DNA of 14,858 bases from an uncultured Oscillospiraceae bacterium (lineage in GTDB: Bacteria > Bacillota > Clostridia > Oscillospirales > Ruminococcaceae), in assembly GCA_910578965.1 (NCBI GenBank), contig CAJTSP010000061.1, positions 1 through 14,858 on the forward strand, read 5' to 3'. Under the pieces are notes generated by a model. The model searched no databases, had not been told where the DNA came from, and worked only from the letters and a program-made list of their open reading frames with translations. The position numbers and the translations under genes were made by a program. Below, piece by piece: positions 14,485 to 14,858 of the stretch. Every line of letters starts with the position of its first letter. Position 1 is the first letter of the stretch.

Positions 14485-14504
14485 ACAAAATATGGATTTT
14501 GTCC
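14485..14504 (-). repeat. Right inverted repeat of the invertible segment
   Basis: Exact reverse complement of 14263-14282, with 7-bp arms ACAAAAT and ATTTTGT around ATGG. The opposite orientation of the two asymmetric centres predicts inversion, not deletion, of the 202 bp between the repeats. Confidence 0.9.
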
Positions 14505-14542
14505 ACAAACGTCAAAAGAAAGGAGGGGCGAGGGCGTTTGTG
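14504..14542 (+). other. Leader hairpin with a Shine-Dalgarno-like loop
   Basis: CACAAACG (14504-14511) pairs perfectly with CGTTTGTG (14535-14542). The 23-nt loop contains AAAGGAGG (14519-14526). It starts exactly where the right inverted repeat ends, so it would be in the 5' leader of an ON-state transcript just before the first riboswitch. Whether the ribosome-site-like sequence is used is unknown. Confidence 0.45.
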
Positions 14543-14550
14543 CGGCCGCC

Positions 14551-14660
14551 CGGCCAGGATAAGGAAGGGGCGGTTTTGGTAAACCGTGGGAAACCGCGGG
14601 ACACAAAGCTATGGGGGCTAAGGTGCAAAGCTGAAAAGCCGCACGATGCCAGCCCGGCCG
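14551..14660 (+). promoter_or_regulatory. Cyclic-di-GMP-I (GEMM-I) riboswitch, copy 1
   Basis: Diverged aptamer. GGTAAACC leads into CCGTGG-GAAA-CCGCGG (14584-14599), a hairpin with a GNRA tetraloop, then GACACAAAGC (14600-14609; consensus GACGCAAAGC), CTATGGGGGCTAAGG as the tetraloop-receptor region, a distal stem GTGC/GCAC (14623-14626/14641-14644) and the conserved 3' end GATGCCAGCCCGGCCG. CGGCC (14551-14555) can close the outer stem with GGCCG (14656-14660). Stem sequences differ from copies 2 and 3 while pairing is kept, which supports a working RNA. Ligand-contact positions equivalent to Vc2 G20 and A47 appear to be G and A. Confidence 0.75.
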
Positions 14661-14756
14661 CAAACAGCGGGCAAACCGCCGGAAACGGCGGGACGCAAAG
14701 CCAAGGGGGCTAAAGCCGGCGGGCACACACCCGCAAAGGCCATGCCAGCCCGGCCG
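14661..14756 (+). promoter_or_regulatory. Cyclic-di-GMP-I (GEMM-I) riboswitch, copy 2
   Basis: Near-consensus aptamer: GCGGGCAAACC, hairpin CCGCCG-GAAA-CGGCGG (14676-14691), GACGCAAAGC (14692-14701), CAAGGGGGCTAAA, distal stem GCGGG/CCCGC (14719-14723/14730-14734) and the 3' end CATGCCAGCCCGGCCG (14741-14756). The positions equivalent to Vc2 G20 and A47 are kept, favouring c-di-GMP over the 3',3'-cGAMP variant (which has A at position 20). No terminator or ribosome site separates it from copy 3, so no expression platform of its own is visible. Confidence 0.88.
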
Positions 14757-14858
14757 CATATCCATGCGGGCAAACCGCCGGAAACGGCGGGACGCAAAGC
14801 TAAGGGGGCTACAGCCGGCGGGCGCATACCCGCAAAGGAGGCCATGCCAGCCCGGCCG
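14757..14858 (+). promoter_or_regulatory. Cyclic-di-GMP-I (GEMM-I) riboswitch, copy 3
   Basis: Close copy of the previous aptamer at a 99-nt period: GCGGGCAAACC, CCGCCG-GAAA-CGGCGG (14775-14790), GACGCAAAGC (14791-14800), TAAGGGGGCTACA, distal stem GCGGG/CCCGC with a different loop, and the conserved 3' end reaching the last base of the window. It has a 3-nt insertion that creates AAAGGAGG before CCATG. The expression platform and regulated gene lie beyond the window, and further copies may follow. Confidence 0.85.

Larger units (their letters stand above)
14263..14504. other. Putative invertible DNA segment (phase-variation promoter switch)
   Basis: A 242-bp segment bounded by perfect 20-bp inverted repeats, holding a strong minus-strand promoter and a minus-strand terminator, with a tyrosine recombinase to its left and tandem c-di-GMP riboswitches to its right. 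No protein-coding gene is credible inside. The size and layout match known invertible promoter switches in Clostridioides difficile. In the orientation given, the promoter faces the recombinase (OFF for the right-hand genes). After inversion its -35 and -10 boxes would lie at 14418-14423 and 14441-14446 with a start near 14453, directed at the riboswitches. Inversion itself is inferred; the repeats, promoter and recombinase are seen. Confidence 0.75.

Noticed and set aside
14540..14713. A 57-codon GTG-initiated open frame behind AAAGGAGG
   Set aside because: It runs through the conserved core of riboswitch copies 1 and 2; its protein (ending in GNGGTQSQGG) is the usual false translation of GEMM RNA. 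The structure explains the sequence better.
14551..14858. Repeats at the right end as a CRISPR array
   Set aside because: Units are about 92-99 nt, similar across their whole length, with no short repeat alternating with unique spacers, and they match the c-di-GMP-I riboswitch pattern.

Overview
The window looks like a GC-rich, gut-type member of the Clostridia, probably Oscillospiraceae/Ruminococcaceae. This is inferred from the strong Shine-Dalgarno sites, the Clostridia-specific DUF4321 gene, the gene order dut-DUF4321-maf-mreBCD-mrdA-minD-mgsA, and class I cyclic-di-GMP riboswitches. Every recognised gene is on the plus strand. The species cannot be told from the sequence alone.

Positions 1-12748 are a conserved housekeeping block. 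It opens with the 3' part of a U32-family (RlhA/TrhP-like) gene, then dut, a small DUF4321 membrane protein and maf. A clear promoter at 2599-2627 starts the cell-elongation operon mreB-mreC-mreD-mrdA (actin scaffold, its membrane partners, and the PBP2 transpeptidase). After two terminator-like hairpins come a MinD-family ATPase and a methylglyoxal synthase homologue. The ATPase stops before the usual membrane-targeting helix and has no MinC or MinE beside it. The synthase homologue has lost three catalytic residues. A terminator and a new promoter then lead to the hisS-aspS pair, which ends at an intrinsic terminator (12796-12828).

Positions 12749-13256 form a gene-poor junction with short tandem and inverted repeats, a possible coding remnant and a strong terminator.

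Positions 13257-14858 hold the most interesting unit. A complete tyrosine recombinase is followed by a 242-bp segment bounded by perfect 20-bp inverted repeats (14263-14282 and 14485-14504). Inside is a strong extended -10 promoter (TTGCAA-17-TATAAT), which now points left, with an intrinsic terminator immediately upstream of it. Immediately to the right are three tandem class I c-di-GMP (GEMM-I) riboswitch aptamers, running to the window edge. The simplest reading is a DNA-inversion (phase-variation) switch. In the orientation given, the promoter points away from the riboswitches (OFF). Inversion would aim it into them (ON), so the unseen downstream gene would be gated first by recombination and then by c-di-GMP. 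That gene lies beyond the window.
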